Shown: positions 1 through 6,977, counted from the stretch's first letter. The stretch: 9,638 bases of DNA from Christensenella sp. UBA1431 (GCA_002329665.1 DCTV01000072.1:64665-74302), one strand, 5' to 3'. The notes: a model not told the origin generated them from the sequence alone. Program-made: numbers and translations.

Positions 1-66
1 CGGCGGCCTGGCTTCTTCTTTCTTCACCGGTTCCTCCGGCGGCCTGGCTTCTTCCTGCTTCGCCGG
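1..66. repeat. 36-bp-period tandem repeat inside the shell protein tail
   Basis: Bases 1-30 and 37-66 match at 27 of 30 positions, and the first 18 bases (CGGCGGCCTGGCTTCTTC) are identical. The period of 36 bp is 12 codons, so the repeat stays in frame and gives two copies of a K-x-E-E-A-R-P-P segment joined by E-E-P-V/A. The array may continue beyond the left edge. Confidence 0.85.
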
Positions 67-399
67 TTTTGTAGACGGTTGTGTCTTCATGGCAGGTTTT
101 ACGGGCGAATGCCCTACGGTATCGGGAGTGCGCACGAGCTTCTCCAGCTCCTTGCTCGGGCGGGGGATTACATGGGCGGAAAAATAGTCCGTCAGCCTGC
201 CCGCGGCGGTTCCGGCCGCCTGTATGGCGGCCTGGACGGCGCCCACATCACCCTCCACCTTGATGGTGACCAGGCCGCCCATCTTTTTGACCTCGTAACC
301 TACCAAAGATACATTGGCGGATTTCAAGGCCGCATCGGCAGCCTCTATCCCCGCTGTGAGCCCTTTTGTCTCTATCAGTCCCAGGGATCTATTGGACAT
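1..399 (-). CDS. BMC-domain microcompartment shell protein with repetitive C-terminal tail (partial)
   Basis: The start is ATG at 397-399, preceded by a strong AGGAGGAGG site; the frame is open to base 1, so the C-terminus lies outside the window. Residues about 4-90 form one BMC domain of the PduA/PduJ/EutM type: it has the GLIETKGL opening, K26 and N29 in AALKSANV, and the HVIPRP edge motif with R80, residues that in PduA hold hexamers together in the shell sheet. The pore loop reads VKKMGG, not the KIGSG of PduA, so its pore should differ. From about residue 90 the chain becomes a Lys/Glu/Pro/Ala-rich, probably disordered tail containing a 12-residue tandem repeat. The start overlaps the pduH stop by 11 bases, so it belongs to the same operon. 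By position and by having an extension it resembles PduK, but the tail is not recognised and no name is assigned. Confidence 0.9.
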   Translation of the reverse strand, partial: MSNRSLGLIETKGLTAGIEAADAALKSANVSLVGYEVKKMGGLVTIKVEGDVGAVQAAIQAAGTAAGRLTDYFSAHVIPRPSKELEKLVRTPDTVGHSPVKPAMKTQPSTKPAKQEEARPPEEPVKKEEARPP

Positions 400-781
400 C
401 GGATTCCTCCTCCTTCCGGCGGTTAATCGTATTGAACGGCATCCGTTTGACGAGCCGGGCTGCATTGATGCCCATGTTGCGCATGTCTCGCCTGTCTACC
501 TCGCGATCGATGATATACAGGGGCATATCACGCGGCAGCTTGTCGTAATGGAGTGCCACTTCGTCCACATTGACGCCCAGCCCGACAGACAGGCTCGAAC
601 CGACGGCGGCCTCGAAGCTCAGGTCCCTTATGTCCGTAAGGTCGCTCGGAACGAGCTCGAAGGGCACGCCTTCCTCCTCGATGCCGTAGAGCATATCGAG
701 ATAGCCTGCCTCAGGGCCGGTATTGTGGGCAACATATATCCTGATTGCCGGGGGTCTTGCGTTGTTGCTGCTTTCCGGCAT
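389..781 (-). CDS. pduH: diol dehydratase reactivase, small subunit
   Basis: This 130-residue protein has the usual length of PduH/DdrB/DhaG. The small subunit forms an alpha2beta2 complex with PduG that exchanges damaged cobalamin on the dehydratase for fresh adenosylcobalamin in an ATP-dependent cycle. The fold is homologous to the dehydratase medium subunit, and this shows here: residues 33-39 (GIEEEGV) match residues 87-92 of the PduD in this operon, and LGVNVDEVALHYDKLP aligns with the PduD segment around [15 protein letters not shown]. This kinship is what lets the reactivase swap subunits with the enzyme. The start at 781 lies 9 bases after the pduG stop and has GGAGGAG about 12 bases upstream, a rather long spacing. 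The 3' end overlaps the next shell gene by 11 bases, which suggests translational coupling. Confidence 0.93.
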   Translation of the reverse strand: MPESSNNARPPAIRIYVAHNTGPEAGYLDMLYGIEEEGVPFELVPSDLTDIRDLSFEAAVGSSLSVGLGVNVDEVALHYDKLPRDMPLYIIDREVDRRDMRNMGINAARLVKRMPFNTINRRKEEESDVQ

Positions 782-790
782 AAGGCTGAA

Positions 791-2599
791 TCACTCCTCC
801 AGTGAAAGGATGAGTCCGGTGGCTACCGCGTTGCGCGGGCCCTCCACACCGCGTATGTTGGCGCGCCCGGCAACGATGCTGTAGCCTGAGAGCGCCTCTG
901 TCACCATCTGCGGGATCTCGAAATCCAGGGCCGAGCCGCCCACCAGCACCACGAAGCCCACGTCCCGCACGTTCCCGGTGGGGCTGACCCTCGACAGGGC
1001 GCGAAGGGCGTTGGTGACAAACACCTTTTCCTTGGCGCTGCGTCTTATGTTCCTGATTTTTTCCAGCGTAAGCTTGCTGTCGATCGGTTCCATCCCGCCC
1101 TCTTTGAGAATGACGACGCGTGCAAACGTCCTCGGGTCCAGCGGCCGCTCGAAAAACTGCACCGTACCGTCCTCGTGGCGGATATGGAAAAGGCTCTCCA
1201 CCTTGGCGAGCGGATACTGTTTGATGTCTTCCGCCAGCGCGTCGTCCTCCAGGCCCATCTCCGATTTGATAAGCATCGTCACCATGTTCCCGGCGCCGCC
1301 GAGATGGATGGATACGATGTCGCCTGTGCCGTTGATGATCGAGGCGTCGGTGGAGCCCGCGCCCATGTCGATGATGGCCAGCGGTTTGGCCGTGCCGGGA
1401 GTGGTCAGGGCCCCGCGTATGGCCATGTCGGCTTCCACGCCGCCTACCTCGACCTGTACCCCGAGTTTCTCGGCGAGTTCCCGGGCGATGTTCTCCATCT
1501 GTAACCGGTCGGCCTTGACCATCGCGGCGATGCCCACCGCGTTTTCCAGCGAGAATTCGTCGGCGACGCTGCCCCGTACACTCCTCGGGACAAACGTATC
1601 GACGGCCAGTATGTCCTGTATCCTGATGCTGGACGGATGCTGTTTTGTCAGCTGGCTCATCACCTGGCGCACGCGCTCGAGCATCCCTCCCGCGTTGGTG
1701 CCGGCCTCGCCCCTGACATCCTCGAGAGGCAGCGCCTTCGACTGCGCCTCCATGATTTTCTCGGCGCCCTCGTCCACGTTCACGCTCGCCGAAGCCTTGC
1801 CGGTAAAAATGATCTTCCCGGCGGGGATGCGCCGCTCCTTCACGTCGCCCTGCGGCGTCTTGATGACGACGGCGGACCGGTTCCCTATCAGCGCCCGGGC
1901 GATCGGCACGACCTGGCGCGTTTCATCGGCATCCAGGCCGAACAACGTAGCGATGCCGAAGGGGTTGGAGAGCACCTCCACCACACCCCCCGGCTGCGCG
2001 ACCTCTATCGCGGCCTTCATCCCCAGAGGCACCTTGTCGATCAGCAGGACTTCGTCCACAATCGGGATTTTTTTCTTCAGGCGGTTGTTGATGAGCACCC
2101 CGTCATCGCTCTGCGCGATGACGCCAACGATATTGTATTGGTCCAGGCAAGCGTTTATCATCGCTGCCGCTTTTTCGAAATGGATCGATTTGGGAACGAC
2201 GGCGATAAGGTCGTTCTCCGTCGGTTCCTGCCGTACGTTTTCCAACGGTACCGTCTTTCCGATGCCGACGCCGATCCCTCCCGGCGTGGAAGGGTTGTGC
2301 CCGATCATGGTCGATTCGGTGATAATGGTCTCGGTGATGGTCTCCATGGCCACATCCCCGATGACCGGCGCCGCTTCGTTTACCCGTATCAGGCTCAGAT
2401 CCGACACCTTCACAGCGGCTTTTTTCAGCGCGTCCGAGAGGGCCTGGAATACGCCGTGTATGTTCTGGGTAGTCCCCTTTATCCCCGTCGTCGGGACGAT
2501 CGCGCTGGCGATGAACTCCATCCCCCCATCGTCGTGAATCTTTGCTATGGCTACCTCCGTAGTGGCATTCCCGATGTCTACGCCCGCTACGATCTTCAT
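791..2599 (-). CDS. pduG: diol dehydratase reactivase, large ATPase subunit
   Basis: The start is placed at ATG 2597-2599, with GGAGGTG seven bases upstream, giving 602 residues, close to the roughly 610 of PduG/DdrA. The open frame continues upstream to a GTG at 2704, but the extra 35 residues are low-complexity Ala/Gly/Pro encoded by a GC-rich hairpin and are rejected. The protein is a molecular chaperone-like ATPase of the actin/Hsp70 superfamily that reactivates diol dehydratase after its coenzyme is destroyed. Visible motifs are phosphate-1 GVDIGNATTE (6-15), a glycine-rich loop STPGGIGVGIG (104-114), phosphate-2 IDMGAGSTDAS (410-420), and the adenosine motif VVLVGGSALD (550-559), with an EGPRNAVATGL C-terminus. 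It sits between the dehydratase subunits and PduH, the standard order in pdu operons. Confidence 0.95.
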   Translation of the reverse strand: MKIVAGVDIGNATTEVAIAKIHDDGGMEFIASAIVPTTGIKGTTQNIHGVFQALSDALKKAAVKVSDLSLIRVNEAAPVIGDVAMETITETIITESTMIGHNPSTPGGIGVGIGKTVPLENVRQEPTENDLIAVVPKSIHFEKAAAMINACLDQYNIVGVIAQSDDGVLINNRLKKKIPIVDEVLLIDKVPLGMKAAIEVAQPGGVVEVLSNPFGIATLFGLDADETRQVVPIARALIGNRSAVVIKTPQGDVKERRIPAGKIIFTGKASASVNVDEGAEKIMEAQSKALPLEDVRGEAGTNAGGMLERVRQVMSQLTKQHPSSIRIQDILAVDTFVPRSVRGSVADEFSLENAVGIAAMVKADRLQMENIARELAEKLGVQVEVGGVEADMAIRGALTTPGTAKPLAIIDMGAGSTDASIINGTGDIVSIHLGGAGNMVTMLIKSEMGLEDDALAEDIKQYPLAKVESLFHIRHEDGTVQFFERPLDPRTFARVVILKEGGMEPIDSKLTLEKIRNIRRSAKEKVFVTNALRALSRVSPTGNVRDVGFVVLVGGSALDFEIPQMVTEALSGYSIVAGRANIRGVEGPRNAVATGLILSLEE

Positions 2600-2654
2600 T
2601 GAAGCACCTCCACAAACGGCTGCTGAATGGTGTGCGCCTGTCATACCCGGCGCA

Positions 2655-2708
2655 CCCGGTGTCGCCGGCGCCGCCCCGCCTCCGTCAGTAAGCGGGGCGG
2701 CCACCGGG
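2655..2708 (-). other. GC-rich intercistronic hairpin between pduE and pduG
   Basis: The 115-base gap between pduE and the chosen pduG start holds a perfect 10-bp stem: GCCGCCCCGC at 2670-2679 pairs with GCGGGGCGGC at 2692-2701 around a 12-base loop. CCCGGTG (2655-2661) and CACCGGG (2702-2708) can add an outer stem with an 8-base bulge on one side. No T-run follows on the minus strand, so it is not an ordinary intrinsic terminator. A role in mRNA processing, 3'-end protection of the upstream message, or partial attenuation is inferred. Confidence 0.65.
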
Positions 2709-2714
2709 AGAATG

Positions 2715-3203
2715 TCAGTCCCTCTTCAAACGTCCGCGCGCCGCGTATACGTCGGCGGCTTCACGCACGAAACCGGCGCATTTGTCTGCGCCGTAACCCT
2801 TGAGTTCGTCGGCGATGGCGTAGAGTTCCTCCTTGCTGGAACGGTAGGGGCGCAGCGCGTTATAGATCTCGAGCAGGCGCTCGTCGGGGACCGCGATCAG
2901 TTCCGCCGCACGCCGCATATTTTCAGCCAGCGCGTCGCGCTTTACGGACTCGGCGACCTGTGCCTGCATTTCCAGCGTCTGGGGAGATATGCGCACATCC
3001 TCGGCAGTCACCTCGCCTTTGATGACCTTGTCGAGCGTCAGCTCGTTCAGGTTCTTGCCGGTGGGGGTGAAGACCTTTTCGGGAATCTTTTCACCCAGAG
3101 GATACTGCGCCTGGGTTACGCCGCCGTCCGTGGGCGCCGCAGCCTTGCCCATAGAGGCCATGACCTCCTTGACGACAGCCTGTATCATTTGCTCCTGATT
3201 CAT
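2715..3203 (-). CDS. pduE: propanediol (diol) dehydratase, small (gamma) subunit
   Basis: This is the small subunit of the adenosylcobalamin-dependent dehydratase that converts 1,2-propanediol to propionaldehyde inside the microcompartment. The core segment RISPQTLEMQAQVAES, followed by LAENMRRAAELIAVPDERLLEIYNALRPYRSS, is characteristic of the family. Two adjacent ATGs are possible (3204-3206 and 3201-3203); the second is chosen because the GGAGG at 3211-3215 is then 7 bases away instead of 4, giving 162 residues. The N-terminus (MNQEQMIQAVVKEVMASMG) looks like the short amphipathic helix found on PduE and PduD of known compartments. A Pro/Gly-rich linker (residues about 19-45) separates it from the catalytic fold. 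The gene starts 15 bases after the pduD stop. Confidence 0.94.
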   Translation of the reverse strand: MNQEQMIQAVVKEVMASMGKAAAPTDGGVTQAQYPLGEKIPEKVFTPTGKNLNELTLDKVIKGEVTAEDVRISPQTLEMQAQVAESVKRDALAENMRRAAELIAVPDERLLEIYNALRPYRSSKEELYAIADELKGYGADKCAGFVREAADVYAARGRLKRD

Positions 3204-3218
3204 CATTACACCTCCACG

Positions 3219-3872
3219 TTACTTGAAAATGACCTTGAGTTCCTCGGGCTTTCTGTTCGGGTCGCAGTGCTCGGTCTCCTTGATATGCAGCAAAGCGGCA
3301 AAAGCCTGATACTTCGGGCGAGCCATCTGGTCGTTTCTCACGGGAACCGGAGAAGGAGACTCGCCTTTTGCGTACTTGGCGGCATTCTTGCCAATCGCCC
3401 GGAATGTCTCGTCGTCGAGCAGAGGAGACTGCGGGAAGAGCTCAAGGTTGGATAGCGGCGCCAGGTCCTTCTGATGGATCACCGTGGTCCCCTTGGACTG
3501 GATGCCGACGCCAATGCCTGAACCTGACAGCTTCGCAGCCGCATGCGCCACGAAGGCGACATCGCTCGTGTGGTACACGCGGATGAAGCGGAAGGACACG
3601 CCCTCTTCCTCTATCCCGGCGATGACTTCCTTCAGCACGTTGTAGTGGGGCAGCCCGATGATGGTCTTCGTTTGGGAATCGCCAAATGCAGGAGCTAATC
3701 CGATGACGACCTCGTCCGGACGGGTGCCTTTTTTCGCCTCGGCCTGGCCTGCTATTTCAAAGCCCTTGACTTCGCCCCTGGGAGCGGCCGATACGGCGGT
3801 AGCGGCGGAAGCATCGTATTCCTGCAACACCGCCTCTATGATGCTTCTCAATGCTTTCTCATCAATATTCAT
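3219..3872 (-). CDS. pduD: propanediol (diol) dehydratase, medium (beta) subunit
   Basis: The 217-residue medium subunit contributes to cobalamin binding in the (alpha-beta-gamma)2 dehydratase. Its length fits diol dehydratase PduD (about 224) better than the shorter glycerol dehydratase subunit (about 194), because of an N-terminal extension. That extension starts with [15 protein letters not shown] (5-19), very close to the known encapsulation helix of PduD, and is followed by an Ala-rich linker. Family motifs include [11 protein letters not shown] (54-64), [22 protein letters not shown] (87-108) and [15 protein letters not shown] (123-137). The TAG stop of pduC lies inside the Shine-Dalgarno sequence TAGGAGGT of this gene, so translation of the two subunits is probably coupled. 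Confidence 0.95.
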   Translation of the reverse strand: MNIDEKALRSIIEAVLQEYDASAATAVSAAPRGEVKGFEIAGQAEAKKGTRPDEVVIGLAPAFGDSQTKTIIGLPHYNVLKEVIAGIEEEGVSFRFIRVYHTSDVAFVAHAAAKLSGSGIGVGIQSKGTTVIHQKDLAPLSNLELFPQSPLLDDETFRAIGKNAAKYAKGESPSPVPVRNDQMARPKYQAFAALLHIKETEHCDPNRKPEELKVIFK

Positions 3873-3883
3873 CGAAATACCTC

Positions 3884-5548
3884 CTACTTTATACTGTCAG
3901 GATCGACGGCCTTGGGGATATTCTTGATCTCCTCCCAACGCGCGTCGCTGATGACATAGCCCGTCATCGGCCCGGTATAAGCGTTCGGACAATTGACAGC
4001 GCTTAACACGTTGAAATCTTTGTCCAGTATGGCCGAGGTATGGAGGTAGTCGCCTGTGACGTGCTGCAAAGTGATTTTGAACAAGCTATCGGCAACATCC
4101 TCGAAGCCCGCCCTGTAGAGCGCCTTTACCATGTCGATGCCGGTTATTTTGCGCTCCAGCAGGCCCTGCGCGGCCTTGAGGTCTTCCACGACGGTGCGGT
4201 CGGGCATATCCTTGCTGCCGTGGGCATACGTCGCGGCCTCCACTTCCTCGTCGGTGATTTCGGGCAGCCCGAGTTCCTTGAAAAGCGCCTGCATAACGCG
4301 TGCCGCCCTGTTGCGTGCGGCGACAACCTCTTCCTCGGATACGGGTTTCAGTCCGCCGTCGATCTTGAGGTCGCGCTGGATGACGTTCCAGTCGTCATAG
4401 TCCTCGGCATCCCAGTTGGACCCCGCGAACATGTTGTCGTAGTTGGGTACCGCCGAATAGCCGGAACACAGGAAGTCGGTTCCGGGCACGAACTGCATGA
4501 GCGAGCGCGCGACCCTCCTCAGGTCGGAGTGCGTGAACGTCTGGTCGTTTGAGGACGCGACCTCCATGTCGAGCATGGCGCCGATGACGTTCTCCGCAAG
4601 GATGGCGCGTATGCCCGAGGGGAACGCCGCAGGAACGCCGACGCAGCTCACGGAGCCGTTCTGCGTGCCCTGCACGCCCGCGCCCTTGGTCACGTACTGG
4701 CAGCGCGCCTCGAGATAGAGCATGGACTTGCCCTCGGCGTAACCCATCTGCACCTCGGAGCCCGTCCCGGAGGTAAACCTCATCTTCAGGCCGCGCGAAG
4801 CGTAGCAGGATGCGAGGAACGACTTGGACCAGGGCGTATCGTCGCCGTCGATGAACACGGGCTCGGTCCCGTATACGGACACCGTCTCGGCGTAGGCCGT
4901 AAAGCCGCGCATGCCCAGCAGGAGCTCGGTGGCTTCCTCCACGGCGCACTGCGTGAGTATCCCCGGCCGGCCGACCTGCGCGCCGACCATGAGGGCCATG
5001 GCGTTGAAGGGCGCATAGCGCACGATGCCCACGGTGGTCTCCAGTTCGTCGAAACCGCGCAGCGCGGCTTCGGCGGCATCCGCCGCAATCTGAACAGGCT
5101 GGTCCTTCACGTTTGTAACATGGGCCTGGTTGGACGGGAACAGCCGCGGCCGCATCTTGGTCAGCGCCATCATCATTTCCAGCACGTTCATCTTATTAAG
5201 GATGTCCGTGACCTTCGCAGGAGTCATGGCCGTGGTATACTTCACGATTTCGTCGCGCGGCACGTTGATGTCGCACAGCATCCGCGCAAACTCCAGCGAA
5301 TCGATAGCCATAGCCTCCTCGGCATAATCCAGGTTGATCGCATGATCGGCAATGAAAGTGTCGAGCATGTCGAAATCGGCCCTCTTCTTGCCGTCGAGCT
5401 CGGTGACCCTTCCATTCTCGATTTTTATGCTCGGCTTGGGATCGAAGGGGCTGTTCATGGTGATCAGCCCGACCTCCGGCCACTCCTGTACGTAACCGTC
5501 CTGGTTGACAGGCCTTTGCGCCAGAACTTCAAAGCGCTTGGATTTCAT
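3884..5548 (-). CDS. pduC: propanediol (diol) dehydratase, large (alpha) catalytic subunit
   Basis: This is the catalytic subunit of coenzyme-B12-dependent diol dehydratase, a TIM-barrel radical enzyme. It has 554 residues, the same length as the Klebsiella oxytoca alpha subunit, and seven active-site residues fall at identical numbers: Q141 and H143 (SNQAHVTN), E170 (FDELE), E221 (AYAETV), Q296 (GVQGTQNGS), D335 (SSNDQ) and S362 (FLCSGYS). S301 and Q336 near the substrate are also kept. This supports an active enzyme with 1,2-propanediol as the likely substrate; glycerol is also used by this family, so specificity cannot be settled from sequence alone. The start ATG has AGGAAGGTGA about 9 bases upstream. 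A 39-base gap separates it from pduB, and it overlaps the ribosome binding site of pduD at its end. Confidence 0.97.
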   Translation of the reverse strand: MKSKRFEVLAQRPVNQDGYVQEWPEVGLITMNSPFDPKPSIKIENGRVTELDGKKRADFDMLDTFIADHAINLDYAEEAMAIDSLEFARMLCDINVPRDEIVKYTTAMTPAKVTDILNKMNVLEMMMALTKMRPRLFPSNQAHVTNVKDQPVQIAADAAEAALRGFDELETTVGIVRYAPFNAMALMVGAQVGRPGILTQCAVEEATELLLGMRGFTAYAETVSVYGTEPVFIDGDDTPWSKSFLASCYASRGLKMRFTSGTGSEVQMGYAEGKSMLYLEARCQYVTKGAGVQGTQNGSVSCVGVPAAFPSGIRAILAENVIGAMLDMEVASSNDQTFTHSDLRRVARSLMQFVPGTDFLCSGYSAVPNYDNMFAGSNWDAEDYDDWNVIQRDLKIDGGLKPVSEEEVVAARNRAARVMQALFKELGLPEITDEEVEAATYAHGSKDMPDRTVVEDLKAAQGLLERKITGIDMVKALYRAGFEDVADSLFKITLQHVTGDYLHTSAILDKDFNVLSAVNCPNAYTGPMTGYVISDARWEEIKNIPKAVDPDSIK

Positions 5549-5587
5549 GATTTCACTTCACCTTCCTACCTTGTGTTTTCCCTAACT

Positions 5588-6373
5588 TTAGATATAGGGT
5601 GTGGTCGATGACTTAAGCTCTTCGCCTGTCATGGGCCCAAGCAGTTTCTTGCCGACTTCGCGCGCGGCAATGATCGCCTGGCGCACGGCGCCGGAATCGC
5701 CGGACACAAAAACAATGACCTCGTTGGAGAAGCTCGTCCCGCCTGCCGGCGAGGCATATCCAACAAGGTCCACATTGGCTGCCTTGAGCGCCGTATCGGC
5801 CATGACCACGCCGATCGCGGCCGGAGCGCCCACACTGATGCCGAAGGCCTTTCCGAGGGGAGCGTTGAAAGCCTTGTTGAGGGCGTAGCTCGCGCGGGCC
5901 GTGTACTGGAGTTCGAGGTGCCCCGCGGCGGACCCGTACACATCGCCGAAAGTACGCGTGATTTCTTTGAGCGTCACTTCGACGGCGCGCTTCGCGTCCG
6001 ATACGTCCTCGGCGCCGAAGATGATCAAGCTACCGTGCCCGGCGCCGCCTTCCGTGTCACGTGGGAGTTCGATCTTGAGTATCTCGGTGTTGGTGGCCTT
6101 GACCGCTTCGTCGGCCGCAAAAATGTGCGGCCCTGCGCCGGTCCGGGCCCCGACGATGCCGATCGACTTGTACTTCGCGTCGATCCCCATCGCTTCGTGG
6201 AGATGGGCATCGACATTTGCGATGACCAGGCCGATGGTCCTGCCGATGGGATTGATCCCCACGAATTCCGTCAGGTTGCAGTTGCCGACCGTCGCGGCTG
6301 CTGCGGGAGCAGTGGCATCGCCGACTTTCTTCATGACTTCGTCCATGATCTGGGTAATCAATTCTTCTTTCAT
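5588..6373 (-). CDS. pduB: trimeric tandem-BMC microcompartment shell protein
   Basis: The 261 residues carry two fused BMC domains (roughly 45-140 and 155-250), forming pseudohexameric trimers in the shell facets. Segments shared with known PduB proteins include LTEFVG near residue 34, GLVIANVD, GARTGAGPHI, ADEAVKATNTE, GGAGHGSLII, TFGDVYG, LQYTARASYAL, SGDSGAVRQA and the C-terminal PYI. The first 18 residues (KEELITQIMDEVMKKVG) form the N-terminal helix that in Salmonella PduB ties the shell to the enzymatic core. Salmonella also makes a shorter PduB' from an internal start; no internal ATG with a ribosome binding site is seen here near residues 30-40. The start has GGAGGA about 7 bases upstream. 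Confidence 0.95.
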   Translation of the reverse strand: MKEELITQIMDEVMKKVGDATAPAAAATVGNCNLTEFVGINPIGRTIGLVIANVDAHLHEAMGIDAKYKSIGIVGARTGAGPHIFAADEAVKATNTEILKIELPRDTEGGAGHGSLIIFGAEDVSDAKRAVEVTLKEITRTFGDVYGSAAGHLELQYTARASYALNKAFNAPLGKAFGISVGAPAAIGVVMADTALKAANVDLVGYASPAGGTSFSNEVIVFVSGDSGAVRQAIIAAREVGKKLLGPMTGEELKSSTTPYI

Positions 6374-6404
6374 AACGATTCCTCCGTTACAGATTTTGGT
6401 TTAT

Positions 6405-6427
6405 CCGGCCATCCGTTGCCCGGCCGG
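6405..6427 (-). other. small hairpin between pduA and pduB
   Basis: Immediately after the pduA stop codon, minus-strand CCGGCC (6422-6427) can pair with GGCCGG (6405-6410) around an 11-base loop. It is followed by ATAAACC, not a U-run, so it is unlikely to terminate. A stabilising 3' structure for the abundant pduA message is a possible role, by inference only. Confidence 0.4.
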
Positions 6428-6428
6428 G

Positions 6429-6707
6429 TCAGTCGCCCTGGGGAAGGATCTTCTCAACGTCGGTGTGGGGACGGGGGATGACGTGTACGGATACGACCGT
6501 TCCGACCTTTTCGGCCGCTACGGCACCCGCGTCGGTGGCTGCCTTGACGGCGCCAACGTCTCCCCTGACCATGACCGTCACAAGCCCGGAACCGATCTTT
6601 TCGTAGCCTACGAGCGCGACGTTCGCCGATTTGACCATGGCGTCCGCCGCTTCGATCGCACCTACGAGACCTTTGGTCTCAACCATGCCCAGCGCTTCCT
6701 TCGTCAT
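6429..6707 (-). CDS. pduA: hexameric BMC microcompartment shell protein PduA
   Basis: The 92-residue single-BMC protein is nearly the textbook Pdu[12 protein letters not shown] opening, [11 protein letters not shown], the central pore loop YEKIGSGLV with S40, [13 protein letters not shown] and [15 protein letters not shown] at the end. In PduA the S40 pore passes 1,2-propanediol into the compartment while slowing propionaldehyde escape, and K26, N29 and R79, all present here, join hexamers edge to edge. It is the first gene of the operon, with a canonical AAGGAGG 8 bases before the ATG and a promoter about 75 bases upstream of the start. PduJ is almost the same sequence; the first position in the operon and adjacency to pduB favour the name pduA. 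Confidence 0.95.
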   Translation of the reverse strand: MTKEALGMVETKGLVGAIEAADAMVKSANVALVGYEKIGSGLVTVMVRGDVGAVKAATDAGAVAAEKVGTVVSVHVIPRPHTDVEKILPQGD

Positions 6708-6736
6708 ACGGTTAACCTCCTTAGAATTCTTCGAAT

Positions 6737-6752
6737 CTGCGCTCCCTCGCAG
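6737..6752 (-). other. short leader hairpin in the pdu 5' untranslated region
   Basis: On the minus strand CTGCG and CGCAG (6748-6752 and 6737-6741) flank the 6-base loop AGGGAG, which could pair into a 5-bp stem in the leader about 30 bases before the pduA start codon. The stem is weak and its relevance is uncertain. Confidence 0.3.
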
Positions 6753-6787
6753 TTTTGTTCGCGCACGAATCGGTAGCTATTGCACTC

Positions 6788-6816
6788 ATTATAGCTGCGG
6801 GTCTATTGCAATGTAT
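6788..6816 (-). promoter_or_regulatory. putative pdu operon promoter (activator-dependent type)
   Basis: On the minus strand a perfect -10 box TATAAT occupies 6788-6793. With a 17-base spacer the -35 position (6811-6816) reads ATACAT, a poor match to TTGACA. A perfect -10 with a weak -35 is typical of promoters switched on by AraC-family activators, fitting the divergent regulator genes. The predicted transcription start near 6781 leaves a leader of about 74 bases. Confidence 0.6.
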
Positions 6817-6835
6817 TGGTTAGATGCTATACATT
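6810..6835. repeat. inverted repeat over the -35 region of the pdu promoter
   Basis: AATGTAT (6810-6816) and ATACATT (6829-6835) are perfect 7-bp inverted arms separated by 12 bases. The left arm covers the predicted -35 box of the pdu promoter and the right arm touches the first ATAACGACAAAA motif. It could be a binding site for a dimeric regulator. Confidence 0.45.
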
Positions 6836-6845
6836 TTGTCGTTAT
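6834..6845 (-). promoter_or_regulatory. candidate regulator operator, copy A
   Basis: On the minus strand this reads ATAACGACAAAA, identical over 12 bases to the copy at 6929-6940. It lies about 53-64 bases upstream of the predicted pdu transcription start, just beyond the weak -35 region, a usual place for an AraC-type activator. Binding by the response regulator encoded next door is inferred. Confidence 0.5.
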
Positions 6846-6853
6846 CGGCAAAC

Positions 6854-6883
6854 TTGACAATCGACAAAAACAACGGTTAGAAT
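6854..6883 (+). promoter_or_regulatory. putative promoter of the kinase-response regulator genes
   Basis: A perfect -35 TTGACA (6854-6859) and a -10 TAGAAT (6878-6883, 5 of 6 matches to TATAAT) are separated by 18 bases on the plus strand. The start would be near 6890, about 88 bases before the kinase ATG. The good -35 suggests basal expression without an activator. Confidence 0.6.
6858..6869 (+). promoter_or_regulatory. candidate regulator operator, copy B
   Basis: CAATCGACAAAA matches the consensus ATAACGACAAAA at 9 of 12 positions, including all of CGACAAAA. It sits in the spacer of the kinase-regulator promoter, so a bound protein would be expected to block RNA polymerase, giving negative autoregulation. 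It also forms an inverted pair with copy A (TTTTGTCG at 6834-6841 against CGACAAAA at 6862-6869). Confidence 0.45.
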
Positions 6884-6928
6884 AAGGTGTTACTTTTTGT
6901 TGCAAGCACACATCGAGGTTTTTTCATC

Positions 6929-6940
6929 ATAACGACAAAA
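6929..6940 (+). promoter_or_regulatory. candidate regulator operator, copy C
   Basis: This is a second exact ATAACGACAAAA, in the leader of the kinase gene about 40 bases after the predicted transcription start. It could act with copies A or B in looping or as a roadblock; this is inferred from the exact repeat only. Confidence 0.45.
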
Positions 6941-6977
6941 AAATCCCCCTACTTCGCCTGCTAAGGGAGAGAATCTT

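Noticed and set aside
1..66. CRISPR-like or mobile-element direct repeat
   Set aside because: There are only two adjacent copies without spacers, in frame within a coding sequence, so it is a protein-level tandem repeat.
978..2537. Long plus-strand open frame of 519 codons opposite pduG
   Set aside because: It lies entirely antisense to a clearly recognisable reactivase gene, its translation is Ser/Thr/Pro/Arg-rich without any family motif, and it has no convincing ribosome binding site. It is a GC-rich shadow frame.
1637..2602. Second plus-strand open frame (321 codons) opposite pduG
   Set aside because: Arg/Asp/His-rich translation without motifs, overlapping another shadow frame; explained by codon bias of pduG on the other strand.
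2600..2704. Upstream GTG start for pduG adding 35 residues
   Set aside because: The added residues are low complexity and encoded by the GC-rich hairpin, while ATG 2597-2599 has a strong GGAGGTG at good spacing and gives the conserved family N-terminus.
3490..5548. Glycerol dehydratase (dhaB) instead of diol dehydratase
   Set aside because: The medium subunit carries the N-terminal extension with a packing helix typical of microcompartment diol dehydratase, and the genes are flanked by pduA and pduB shell genes. Some activity on glycerol cannot be excluded.
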